The notes below the pieces were generated by a model. That model was not told the origin of the DNA. It did no database searches and saw only the letters and a list, made by a program, of their open reading frames with translations. A program made the position numbers and the translations under genes. Shown in pieces: positions 6,993 to 15,051 of a stretch of 64,000 nt of DNA. Position 1 is the stretch's first letter. The number at the start of each line of letters is the position of its first letter. The stretch is from Cohnella sp. OV330 (GTDB taxonomy: Bacteria; Bacillota; Bacilli; Paenibacillales; Paenibacillaceae): the NCBI RefSeq assembly GCF_900112065.1, contig NZ_FOKE01000001.1, positions 917,200 through 981,199 of the forward strand, written 5' to 3'.

Positions 6993-8267
6993 CTACTTCT
7001 TCTGCAAAGCCAGCCATTCCATCAGGGAAACTTCCCTGCCGTCCGCCCTGACCGGCTGCCCGTCGTAGTCCAGGCGGCAGTCGTCGTTCAGCGCGTAGAT
7101 CCAGGAGAAATGCTCGTGATAGACGAACGGCTCACCCCGCTCATCGGCGAATCGGCCATGGAGATCCGCGACCTGATCGAAGTAAGAGAGATGTACGTCC
7201 TTCGCGCCGGCCTTGATCAAGCGCTCGTAGGTCGGCACCGCCGTCTCTTCCGGCCTCACGATCGAATCGTCCTTGGCATGCGTCAGCCAGATCGGCAAGT
7301 GCTTGATCCGCTCGATGTCCGCGTCGCCGATGACTTCGTCGTACAGCGCCTCGCACACCGGAAAAGCAGCCGCGAAATACGCCGGGAAGTCCAGCACCAT
7401 CCGCATCGTCATGAATCCGCCGTTGGAGCAGCCGCCGATATAAATCCGGTCCGTGTCGATCGCCGCATCGTTGAGAGCGACGAATTCGTCGATCAGCGCT
7501 TTTAACGCCTGAACGTACTTGGACTTCCCCGTCCTGCCGTATTGCCCGCTGCCGTCGTCCAGCCAGAAGGTCGGCGCTTGGGGCACCAGTACGAATGCGC
7601 CGCCGAACTTGGCCTGAATGTCGTCGCCGGCCAAGTTAACCACGTTGTTGCCCGTATAAGCGATGGCCGGATCCGTCCCGCCTTCCCCGCCGCCGTGCAG
7701 CCAGACGATCAGCGGCCGTTTTCCGCGACCGGTCTGCGGCACGAAGTAGCCGTACCTCAACGGTTCCGCTTGAAAAGAGGAGATGCCCTGCAGAAACCGC
7801 TCCGCCTGCTTGGCTGTATTCCCCGCGCACCGGTCGAATACGAGTCCGGTCAGCACCTCTCCCGCTTCCGACGCGATCTCCGCGATCTGGGTAATCCGGT
7901 AATCGCTGACGATATATTCGTTCATGCCGTTCAACGGGGCGATGGACGCGGCCAATGGATCGAGCGGACCATGCTTCATCTCGAGCGTCACGAACGCCCC
8001 TTCTTCGCCGCGCGTGCCGTCGATCCCGGAAGGATAGGCGTCCAGGATCGTGCCATAGCCCTTGCTCGGCGCTTTGAGTGCCGGCTCGGACCAGCTTTTG
8101 GGAAGCATCAGGACCTCTCCCTGCTCGTCCTTCCGTTCCACGTAAACGTTAAAGGATGTCGGCTTGACCGCTTCCGCCTTCACCACGGTCCGCAACGGCA
8201 GTACCAGCTTCGTAATAAAAGGGCCGTAATCCGTGATTTCCGTAATCGTGTAGTAGATGCTTCCCAT
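6993..8267 (-). CDS. Alpha/beta-hydrolase esterase with N-terminal Ig-like domain
   Basis: Intracellular esterase of 424 residues. An N-terminal beta-sandwich (about 1-165) resembles the Ig-like domain found in esterases such as EstA. The hydrolase domain (about 180-424) has the oxyanion segment PLIVWLHGGGEGG, the nucleophile Ser near 278 in GCSNGG, an Asp in AKDDS near 332 and a His in YHEHFSW near 386. There is no signal peptide. GAGAGGGGGAG precedes the ATG. As the last gene of a sugar operon it probably removes acyl groups (acetyl or feruloyl type) from imported glycosides. Alternatively it could be a general prolyl-oligopeptidase-fold hydrolase; the substrate is not certain. Confidence 0.8.
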   Translation of the reverse strand: MGSIYYTITEITDYGPFITKLVLPLRTVVKAEAVKPTSFNVYVERKDEQGEVLMLPKSWSEPALKAPSKGYGTILDAYPSGIDGTRGEEGAFVTLEMKHGPLDPLAASIAPLNGMNEYIVSDYRITQIAEIASEAGEVLTGLVFDRCAGNTAKQAERFLQGISSFQAEPLRYGYFVPQTGRGKRPLIVWLHGGGEGGTDPAIAYTGNNVVNLAGDDIQAKFGGAFVLVPQAPTFWLDDGSGQYGRTGKSKYVQALKALIDEFVALNDAAIDTDRIYIGGCSNGGFMTMRMVLDFPAYFAAAFPVCEALYDEVIGDADIERIKHLPIWLTHAKDDSIVRPEETAVPTYERLIKAGAKDVHLSYFDQVADLHGRFADERGEPFVYHEHFSWIYALNDDCRLDYDGQPVRADGREVSLMEWLALQKK

Positions 8268-8291
8268 TCCGGTCTCCCCCTCTCCGGCGCG

Positions 8292-10049
8292 CTATTCCGC
8301 CTTGGTCAGCCTGACGGCCATGAACTGCTTGGCCGGCAATTCGACGCGGAACGCGCCTTCGTAAGTCCCTTCGAGCCGTTCGACCGTCATGTTCCACGTA
8401 TCGATGACGTCAACGAAGTACTTCGTGCCCGGCTTGCGGCTGAAGTTCCGGAACCGGGGCTGATTGAAGCCGAAATAGTACAAATAGTATTCGTCCTTCA
8501 CGCCGGCGCACGGCACGTCCCAATCGGACGGCAGCGGATTCAGCACGCCGCCGGGGCTCTCTTCGGTGATGCGGCGCAGGAAGGCGATCCGGTCGGGGCT
8601 CGTTCCCGTCAGCTTGCCGCCCTTGGACCACCACAGCGCCTCTTCGGGATTGAGGTACGTTTCCCCGTGTCCCACGTATCCCCCGCGGACCGCGCCTTCC
8701 CAGAAGCGGCGCGTCATCTCTTCGCCGGTGATGTTGCCCCAGCCCTGGTCGATGTCCCCCTCGTACGCGCACTCGTCGATGACGATCGGCTTTTGCCACT
8801 TTTCCCGCCACTCGGTCGTTGCCTCGGAGGTCTTGTACACGTCGATCCGCTGAATGCTGCAATGCGTCACCCAAGGCTTGCTGAAGTCGTAGAAGGCAAA
8901 GCAATTGTGATTGGAAATAAGATGTCCGGCGGGATCGTTCGACGTGACGATCTCGGCGAAGCGTTCCCAGTCGGCCGGCTCCTTGTTCCACATCAAATCA
9001 TACTCGTTCGCCAGCGACCACCACACGTTGCGGTATGCGGACAGGCGGGCCGCAACATAACGAAGGTAGCGGTCGTCGGCCGCCGGACTCATCTCCGAGT
9101 ACCCCCAGCGGTCGTAGGCGTGGAAAAGGATTAAGTCCGCCTCGATCCCGAGCTTGCCCAGATCGGCGATCCGATTCTCCAAGTGACGGAAGAAGAGCGG
9201 GTTGAACCGCGTGTAGTCCCAGCCCTGTTCCAGGGAACCTTCGAAGGGATCGTAGACCGGCTCGTTTTCGTTGAACAAATACGACTTCGGGAACACGCAC
9301 ATGCGCATTTTGTTGAACGGAGAAGCGGCGAGCGTCTCTAGCGTCTGTTCCTCAAGCGCGTCCCCTTGGTGCGTCCATGCATAACACGTCGTGCCGACCG
9401 GGATATAGGAAGTGCCGTCTTCGTAGGCAAAATGGTACGTGTCCTTCACGCGGACCGGGCCATGGTTGCCGGCGGACGGGGGAACGACCCGGAACGCGCC
9501 TTCGATGCCGCTCAGCGAACGGGCGTTGCTCGTCGTCCGGTATGTCCAAGCGCCCTGCGCGTCCGGCATGAAGCGGATGCGGTAGACGCCTTCGCCGTCG
9601 TAGAAGCCGGCCATGCGGACGTTTTTTTCGCCGGACTTGAACTCGGCGGCCAGTTCGACGTCCGTGAAAGGATTGCCGTGGCTCGGCCCTTTCAGCTCGA
9701 TCTCGTAGACGCCCCACTGCTCGGCTTCGCCCGGCGATTGAACGTCAGCGGAGGCCTCGGGGACGTCAGACGGCTCGTATTCGGCGGACGGCGCGACTTC
9801 GGCATTCCGCTCCGCAACTCCGCTATCGGAAGCGACGCCGGCCAGCTCCGCCAGCGTCTCCGCGACCCAATCCGGCTGCCCCAATTCTTCCTGGCGGAAG
9901 GCGTATACCTTCTCCAGCGTCAAGCTCTTGAAGAGCGATAGCATATGAGGCGGAGAAGAAAGCAAATCCGGCAGTCTGCGGGCCAGAATCTCGCGGGCCG
10001 CTTCGTTTTTGTAGATGATGCCGATGCGGGTCTTTTCGGTAAATGTCAT
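8292..10049 (-). CDS. Apiosidase-like glycoside hydrolase (DUF5060 + DUF4038/GH140-like + DUF5605)
   Basis: A 585-residue hydrolase with three familiar parts: an N-terminal beta-sandwich of the DUF5060 kind (about 120-215, WGVYEIELKGP onward), a central TIM barrel of the apiosidase-like DUF4038 kind (SYIPVGTTCYAWTH, then WWSLANEYDLMW with a likely acid/base Glu, and IVIDECAYEGD with a likely nucleophile Glu), and a C-terminal DUF5605-like beta-sandwich ending VELPAKQFMAVRLTKAE. The first 75 residues form a short helical extension. The start at 10049 overlaps the kinase stop as ATGA, with GGAGGAGG at 10060-10067. A much longer open frame upstream is not coding. GH140 enzymes release D-apiose in pectin breakdown; the exact sugar here is inferred. 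Confidence 0.8.
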   Translation of the reverse strand: MTFTEKTRIGIIYKNEAAREILARRLPDLLSSPPHMLSLFKSLTLEKVYAFRQEELGQPDWVAETLAELAGVASDSGVAERNAEVAPSAEYEPSDVPEASADVQSPGEAEQWGVYEIELKGPSHGNPFTDVELAAEFKSGEKNVRMAGFYDGEGVYRIRFMPDAQGAWTYRTTSNARSLSGIEGAFRVVPPSAGNHGPVRVKDTYHFAYEDGTSYIPVGTTCYAWTHQGDALEEQTLETLAASPFNKMRMCVFPKSYLFNENEPVYDPFEGSLEQGWDYTRFNPLFFRHLENRIADLGKLGIEADLILFHAYDRWGYSEMSPAADDRYLRYVAARLSAYRNVWWSLANEYDLMWNKEPADWERFAEIVTSNDPAGHLISNHNCFAFYDFSKPWVTHCSIQRIDVYKTSEATTEWREKWQKPIVIDECAYEGDIDQGWGNITGEEMTRRFWEGAVRGGYVGHGETYLNPEEALWWSKGGKLTGTSPDRIAFLRRITEESPGGVLNPLPSDWDVPCAGVKDEYYLYYFGFNQPRFRNFSRKPGTKYFVDVIDTWNMTVERLEGTYEGAFRVELPAKQFMAVRLTKAE

Positions 10050-11572
10050 GCTCGATTGACCTCCTCCAACGCGCTTGTTTTCGTAGGGGCGCCCAATACC
10101 GAAGCCGCCGCTTTTTGCCAGCCTGCGTACAGTCGCTCGCGCTCGGCCGCTTCCATGGCGGGCGCGTATGGTTGTCCGGCTGCGCCAAACCGCGCGATCT
10201 CCTCCAGCGAAGCCCAATAGCCGACGCCGAGGCCCGCCATATAGACGGCGCCCATCGCCGACAGCTCCGCGACCGCGGACCGCGACACGGCCAGATTCAG
10301 CAGGTCCGCCTGGAACTGCATGAGCAGCGGATTGCCGGAGGCGCCGCCGTCCGCATGGAGCTTCTTCAGCGGGATGCCAGTCTCGCGCGCCATTAATTCC
10401 GCCGCGTCGCGCACCTGATACGCAATGCTCTCGACCGCCGCGCGGACGATATGGCCTTTGCCCGTGGCCCGGCTCATGCCGACGATCGCCGCTCTCGCAT
10501 AGGGATCCCAATAGGGGGCGCCCAGCCCGACGAATGCGGGCACCAGGTAGACGCCCTCGTTGTCCGGCGTCCGCCTCAGCATGACGTCCAGCTCTTCGAA
10601 CGAATCGAACAGCCCGAGGTTGTCCCTGACCCACTTCACGCTGTCGCCGGAGCTGCGGATGACGGCTTCGAGCGCATAAGTCACCTGGCCGCTTTTTCCC
10701 CAGGCTACGGCGGTCACCAATCCGTTATCCGATACGACGGGGCGTTCGCCGGTGTTCATGAGCACCGACGTTCCCGTGCCATAGGTCGCTTTGGCCATGC
10801 CCGGCTCGAGGCATAGCTGCCCGAACAGGGCGCCTTGGGAATCCCCGATAACGCCGGAGATGGGGAGACGCCCGGGGAACAGGTCCGCGTCGTCCGTGTA
10901 GCCGAACGCTTCGTCCGAGAACTTGACCTCGGGCAGCATCGCCCGCGGCACGCCGAACAGTCCGCACAGCTCGTCGTCCCATTCCAGCGTATGGATATTG
11001 AACAAGGAAGTCCGGCTGGCGTTCGTGTAGTCGGTCGCGTGCGTTTTCCCGCCGGTCAGCTTCCAGATCAGCCAGCTGTCGATCGTGCCGGCGAGCAGCC
11101 GGCCTTGCGCCAGCAGCGATTTAGCGCTTTCAACATGCGTCAGGATCCAATCCCACTTGGCGGCCGAGAAGTAAGGATCGAGCATCAATCCGGTCTTGGA
11201 CCGTACCGTCCGTTCGTGTCCGGCAGCTCGCAGGGCCTCGCACCGGTCGGCCGTGCGCTGGCATTGCCAGACGATCGCATTGTAAACGGGAAGGCCCGTC
11301 TCGCGGTCCCAGACGACGGCCGTCTCCCGCTGGTTCGTGATCGCGATCGCGGCCAAAGCGGCGGGCTCGATGCCCGCCAACTTCAGCGCTTCGCGCACCG
11401 TCCGCTTCACGTTATCGTAAATCTCGAGCGGATCGTGCTCCACCCACCCCGGCTTCGGATAGATTTGCCGATGCTCGGCGCTGCTCTTCGCGACGACCCG
11501 GCCGGACCGGTCGACGAGCAAAGCTTTCGTGCCAGCCGTGCTCTGGTCGACCGCCAGCATGTATTTTTCCAT
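10046..11572 (-). CDS. FGGY-family carbohydrate kinase (glycerol-kinase-like)
   Basis: A 508-residue sugar kinase of the FGGY fold, in two actin-like halves. It begins YMLAVDQSTAGTKA and carries glycerol-kinase signatures: YPKPGWVEHDP, NQRETAVVWD, GLMLDPYFSAAKW and GDSQGALFGQ. The Arg-Glu, Tyr and Asp that bind glycerol in GlpK are all present, so by sequence alone it would be called glycerol kinase. No glpF or glpD is nearby. It sits between a split transketolase and a GH140-like hydrolase, so the natural substrate is more likely a ketose made by the operon's isomerase, such as apulose. ATP is the phosphate donor. It overlaps the hydrolase gene by 4 bp. Confidence 0.85.
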   Translation of the reverse strand: MEKYMLAVDQSTAGTKALLVDRSGRVVAKSSAEHRQIYPKPGWVEHDPLEIYDNVKRTVREALKLAGIEPAALAAIAITNQRETAVVWDRETGLPVYNAIVWQCQRTADRCEALRAAGHERTVRSKTGLMLDPYFSAAKWDWILTHVESAKSLLAQGRLLAGTIDSWLIWKLTGGKTHATDYTNASRTSLFNIHTLEWDDELCGLFGVPRAMLPEVKFSDEAFGYTDDADLFPGRLPISGVIGDSQGALFGQLCLEPGMAKATYGTGTSVLMNTGERPVVSDNGLVTAVAWGKSGQVTYALEAVIRSSGDSVKWVRDNLGLFDSFEELDVMLRRTPDNEGVYLVPAFVGLGAPYWDPYARAAIVGMSRATGKGHIVRAAVESIAYQVRDAAELMARETGIPLKKLHADGGASGNPLLMQFQADLLNLAVSRSAVAELSAMGAVYMAGLGVGYWASLEEIARFGAAGQPYAPAMEAAERERLYAGWQKAAASVLGAPTKTSALEEVNRA

Positions 11573-11584
11573 GAACGGCCGTCC

Positions 11585-12523
11585 TTATCTGCCCAGCAGA
11601 TCCAGGGCGATCTTTTTGATATTGCCGGCGCTGATGCCGTAGTAGTCGAACACCTCTGCGCTTTTGCCCGCGATGGCCGGCTCGTCCGGGATGCCGAGGA
11701 TGCGCATCGGCACGGGTTTGTGCTGCACGACGACTTCGGCCACCGCGGCGCCGAGGCCGCCGTGAATGCTGTGCTCCTCGACGGTGATGATGTGTCCCGT
11801 CTCCGAGGCGGCCTTGATGACCGCTTCCTCGTCCAGCGGCTTGATCGTATGCATGTTGATCACGCGGCAGGACACCCCGGCTTCCTTAAGCGCTTCATGG
11901 GCGTCGAGCGCGACGCGAACGGTCTCGCCTGCCGCGATGATCGTCAGATCGCCGCCTTCGCGCAGGGTGACGGCCTTGCCGATCACGAATTCGTAGTCGT
12001 CGTTGTCGTAGACGTCTTCGACCGGATTGCGTCCGATGCGAATGTACGCACCGCCCTCGTGCTTCACGAGCGCTTCGGTCATGCGCTTCGTCTCGTGCCG
12101 GTCGGCGGGCAGGATGACGGCCAGGCCCGGGATCGCCCGCGAAACGGCCAGATCCTGCACCGAATGGTGCGACATGCCGAGAGCGCCGTAGCTGACGCCC
12201 CCGCTGATGCCGACCAGCTTCACGTTCGTGGCCGAATAAGCGACGTCCACCTTGATCTGTTCGATGCTTCGCATGCTGAGAAAACAGGCCGGCGAGGTCA
12301 CGAACGGCTTTTTGCCGCTGTGCGCGAGGCCGGCGGAGATGCCGACGATGTTCTGCTCGGCGATGCCGACTTCGACGAATTGGTCCGGATACGCCTTGGC
12401 AAAGGGAGCCATGGCGGCCGAGCCTCGCGAGTCGCTGGCGAGTACCATAATGTCGCGGTCTTCCTTGGCCAGCTCCAACAGCGTATCGCAAATGACCTGA
12501 CGGTTCGGTATCGTATTCGCCAT
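11585..12523 (-). CDS. Transketolase, C-terminal subunit
   Basis: A 312-residue protein with the pyrimidine-binding half and the C-terminal domain of transketolase. The catalytic Glu is in VGIAEQN, followed by GLAHSGKKPFVTSPACFLSMR, GMSHHSVQDLA and the C-terminal domain EEHSIHGGLGAAVAEV. Together with the N-terminal subunit encoded just upstream it would form a thiamine-diphosphate transketolase. Split transketolases are common in dedicated sugar pathways, for example apulose-4-phosphate transketolase AptAB and sulfofructose transketolase. The start at 12523 lies one base past the stop of the upstream subunit gene, so the two are translated together. Frames further upstream belong to the other subunit's antisense or overlap. 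Confidence 0.88.
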   Translation of the reverse strand: MANTIPNRQVICDTLLELAKEDRDIMVLASDSRGSAAMAPFAKAYPDQFVEVGIAEQNIVGISAGLAHSGKKPFVTSPACFLSMRSIEQIKVDVAYSATNVKLVGISGGVSYGALGMSHHSVQDLAVSRAIPGLAVILPADRHETKRMTEALVKHEGGAYIRIGRNPVEDVYDNDDYEFVIGKAVTLREGGDLTIIAAGETVRVALDAHEALKEAGVSCRVINMHTIKPLDEEAVIKAASETGHIITVEEHSIHGGLGAAVAEVVVQHKPVPMRILGIPDEPAIAGKSAEVFDYYGISAGNIKKIALDLLGR

Positions 12524-12524
12524 G

Positions 12525-13367
12525 TTAACGCACCAGCCCTTCCTGCTCGTAGCTCTCGATCGCGGCGGACAGCTCGGCGAGCGCCAAGGCCAGCTGCTCG
12601 TCGCTGGGCACATGGTGGTGCCAGTGCGCCACGTTCTCGGCGAACGATACGCCTTTGCCTTTGACCGTGTTCGCCATGACCAGCGTAGGTTTGCCGGGTA
12701 TCGAAGGCGCCTCAAAAGCGCGCACCAACTGCTCCATGTCGTTGCCGTCGATGGACACGACGTTCCAGCCGAAGGCCGCCCACTTTTCCTCAAGCGGCTC
12801 GAGGCCCATCACTTCCTCGGTCGATCCGCTGATCTGGAGCCGGTTGCGGTCGATGATGGCGACCAGGTTATCGAGCTTGTAGTGCGGGCCCGCCATCGCG
12901 GCCTCCCACACGGAGCCTTCCGCTTGTTCGCCGTCGCCCATCAGGCAGAACACCCGATAGTCCCTGCCGTCCCGCTTCGCCGCGAGCGCCATGCCGACGC
13001 CGATGGCCAGCCCGTGGCCCAGCGCGCCCGTATTCATTTCGATGCCCGGCACTTTGTTGTTGGGATGCCCGATCAGCCGCGTACCGAATTGGCTGAACGT
13101 CTTCAGCTCTTCCTTGGGAAAGAAGCCGAGGTCGCCGAGGATGCACCAGAGGGATTCCACGGAATGCCCCTTGCTCGCGATGAACCGGTCGCGCCCGTCC
13201 CACTTCGGATTCGCGGGATCGATCTTCATGACGCGGTAGTAGAGGGCCGTCAAAATATCGGTATTGCTGAGCGAGCCGCCAGTATGCCCCGTCTTGGCGC
13301 CGTGAATCATCTTCAGCAGGTCCATGCGGATCTGCGCGGCTTTCGCTTTAAGTGCCGTCGTTTCCAT
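12525..13367 (-). CDS. Transketolase, N-terminal (thiamine-diphosphate-binding) subunit
   Basis: A 280-residue protein matching the cofactor half of transketolase: KTGHTGGSLSNTDILTALYY near the N-terminus, RFIASKGHSVESLW, and the thiamine-diphosphate/Mg motif GDGEQAEGSVWEAA...IIDRN. An in-frame ATG at 13391 overlaps the ribosome site AAAGGAGG (13378-13385), so the ATG at 13367 is chosen. It lies 20 bp after the isomerase gene and directly before the partner subunit. In this operon it would move a two-carbon unit from the phosphorylated ketose to an aldose phosphate, feeding the pentose-phosphate pathway. Confidence 0.88.
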   Translation of the reverse strand: METTALKAKAAQIRMDLLKMIHGAKTGHTGGSLSNTDILTALYYRVMKIDPANPKWDGRDRFIASKGHSVESLWCILGDLGFFPKEELKTFSQFGTRLIGHPNNKVPGIEMNTGALGHGLAIGVGMALAAKRDGRDYRVFCLMGDGEQAEGSVWEAAMAGPHYKLDNLVAIIDRNRLQISGSTEEVMGLEPLEEKWAAFGWNVVSIDGNDMEQLVRAFEAPSIPGKPTLVMANTVKGKGVSFAENVAHWHHHVPSDEQLALALAELSAAIESYEQEGLVR

Positions 13368-13387
13368 GGATGAGTGCCTCCTTTGAA

Positions 13388-14821
13388 TCACAGTCCCGCG
13401 CCGCGAAGCCAGGCCTGAATCTCGCGTTCGGTCGGATCAACCGCATCGGGGGTCAGCCCGGGGATATAATTGCATGCCTCGTACAGGGCCGGAATCGCGT
13501 TCGCGTGAATGCCTACGGAATGATGGACATAAGGGCCTTTGACCAGCTTTTCTTCCCACAACGGCCAATCGTTCACTTCCACCCAGACGTACGAGCCCCG
13601 CGTATACGGGCCTTGAATGCCGCGGGCTTTGCCCAGGAACAGCTGGTACTCGCCATGGTCGCCGTCGAAGCGCGCCAGCGTCATGTCGCCGCCCTTGATC
13701 TCGCCTTCGTGCGTGCCCGGCGAGTGGTCGTCGAACAAGAAGTGCTTGCGCAGCTTCGGCTTGTCTTCGACGGTCAGGGAGACGGGGAAATTGCCGCAAT
13801 GGAACAGCAGCTCGCCGTTCGGATTGTCTGGATGGCGCACGGTCAGGTCGGCGAAAAACGTCGGGTGCTGGTTCATCGTCGCCGCTTGGACCATGACGGA
13901 GGTGATCGCGCCGTGAATGTCGGTCTCGCAGGTAACCGGGATCTGCTCGTCGGTGAGGATCGCGTTGGCCAGGCAAGGCATGATCCCCATCGCGTCCTGC
14001 AGGGACGACCAGCATTGGATCGCGATCGCCGTGCTGCCGGTGTTCAATGCGTACTGCTTCATCGCGACCTTCAGGGCGGCGATCCGGCGGACGTCCGCTT
14101 CGGTCACTTCGGACCAGTCCAGCTTGGCTTTGATATAGTCGATGGCTTCCGCCAGCTCCGAGCTGCTGCCCTTTTCGATCTTCTGGGAAGCGCGCTGGAT
14201 ATCGACCAGCGTAATCGGATGGATCTCGATGCCGAATCGCTCCAGCAGCTCCCCTTCATTGCACATCATCGTCCAGAAGGAAGCCGGGCGCGGCCCGATC
14301 TGCAGAATCCGGAGGCTGCGGAATTGCTTGACCACGTTCGCTGCGGCGACGAAGTTCGTGAAGCCTCGCTCGAAAACGGGATCGTTCACCCGGCTGTTCG
14401 TGACATAGGTGAAGGGAACGTTAAAGCGGCGCAGAATCTTGCCGGTGGCGAACAAGCCGCACTGCGTGTCGCGCAGGCGCATGCCATCCTCGAGCGGCGC
14501 TTCGTCGCGGGGGCCCCACAGCAGCACGGGCTTGCCCAGCGCCTTGCCGACGCGCGCCACCGTATCCTCCGTTCCGAAGTTGCAATGCGGGAAGAACACG
14601 GCGTCCACTTTTTCCTGCTTGAACCGGTCGGCGATCAGGTCGGCGTTGATATGGTCGTCGTAGAGCAGTCCCTCTTGGTTGAGCCCTTCCAGATCGACGA
14701 TATCGATGTCGAGGCCGAAGCTTTCGATTTTTTCCTTGATCATCACTTTGTAGCGGAAAGCGTCTTCAGCGCTAAATACGAAACGGCGGGTCGGCGCATA
14801 GCCCAGCTTTAATCTGCTCAT
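13388..14821 (-). CDS. L-fucose/L-arabinose-isomerase family protein
   Basis: A 477-residue protein of the fucose-isomerase fold, first gene of the operon. Family features include the N-terminal Rossmann-like domain with VDAVFFPHCNFGTED, and the metal-site segments CETDIHGAITSVMVQ (near residue 300) and HHSVGIHANAIPAL near the C-terminus. It would interconvert an aldose and a ketose with Mn2+. It is shorter than E. coli FucI (591) and closer to the general fucose/arabinose isomerase family, so the sugar cannot be named from sequence. AAAGGGAG (14833-14840) precedes the ATG. It is transcribed from the promoter at 14886-14914, away from the LacI gene. Confidence 0.82.
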   Translation of the reverse strand: MSRLKLGYAPTRRFVFSAEDAFRYKVMIKEKIESFGLDIDIVDLEGLNQEGLLYDDHINADLIADRFKQEKVDAVFFPHCNFGTEDTVARVGKALGKPVLLWGPRDEAPLEDGMRLRDTQCGLFATGKILRRFNVPFTYVTNSRVNDPVFERGFTNFVAAANVVKQFRSLRILQIGPRPASFWTMMCNEGELLERFGIEIHPITLVDIQRASQKIEKGSSSELAEAIDYIKAKLDWSEVTEADVRRIAALKVAMKQYALNTGSTAIAIQCWSSLQDAMGIMPCLANAILTDEQIPVTCETDIHGAITSVMVQAATMNQHPTFFADLTVRHPDNPNGELLFHCGNFPVSLTVEDKPKLRKHFLFDDHSPGTHEGEIKGGDMTLARFDGDHGEYQLFLGKARGIQGPYTRGSYVWVEVNDWPLWEEKLVKGPYVHHSVGIHANAIPALYEACNYIPGLTPDAVDPTEREIQAWLRGAGL

Positions 14822-14868
14822 GTGTGGGGTCTCCCTTTCAGTAAACTAACTAAACACTAATGAAGTCG

Positions 14869-14887
14869 TTTAACTGCATGAGTTCAA
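14869..14887. promoter_or_regulatory. Candidate LacI operator over the operon transcription start
   Basis: The 19-bp sequence TTTAACTGCATGAGTTCAA pairs in 6 positions per arm (TTnAACT/AGTTnAA). It covers the end of the -10 box and the expected start site of the leftward operon, the classical place for a LacI-family repressor. Confidence 0.45.
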
Positions 14888-14914
14888 TTTATCATTGGAT
14901 TTTCCGCTGGTCAA
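14886..14914 (-). promoter_or_regulatory. Sigma-A promoter of the glycoside/transketolase operon
   Basis: On the minus strand TTGACC (14914-14909) and TAAATT (14891-14886) are separated by 17 bp. Transcription would start near 14879 and run through six genes to the terminator at 6935-6963. Confidence 0.55.
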
Positions 14915-15051
14915 TGCGTTTTAAGTAAATTAAATTAATAATTTAGTGGAATAATGAACTAAATTAACTAAACTCACAGCCTATCTCTTGCTTCTTAACA
15001 CGATTAACATTAAACTAAACTTACTAAACGGAACGAATGGAGATTTTCTTC

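Larger units (their letters stand above)
14840..15029. promoter_or_regulatory. AT-rich divergent control region with ACTAAA repeats
   Basis: Three similar direct-repeat blocks are seen: AGTAAACTAACTAAAC near 14840, AACTAAATTAACTAAAC near 14957 and AAACTAAACTTACTAAAC at 15012-15029. They share ACTAA-type half-units 7-9 bp apart. One lies before each divergent gene. They may bind the LacI regulator or another protein. The region is far more AT-rich than the flanking genes. Confidence 0.35.

Noticed and set aside
6684..7505. Plus-strand frame starting in array B
   Set aside because: It runs through the repeat and then antisense to the esterase gene; no codon or motif support.
8292..10634. 780-residue version of the apiosidase-like protein
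   Set aside because: The extra 195 residues are a shadow of the kinase gene; a strong ribosome site and ATGA overlap fix the start at 10049.
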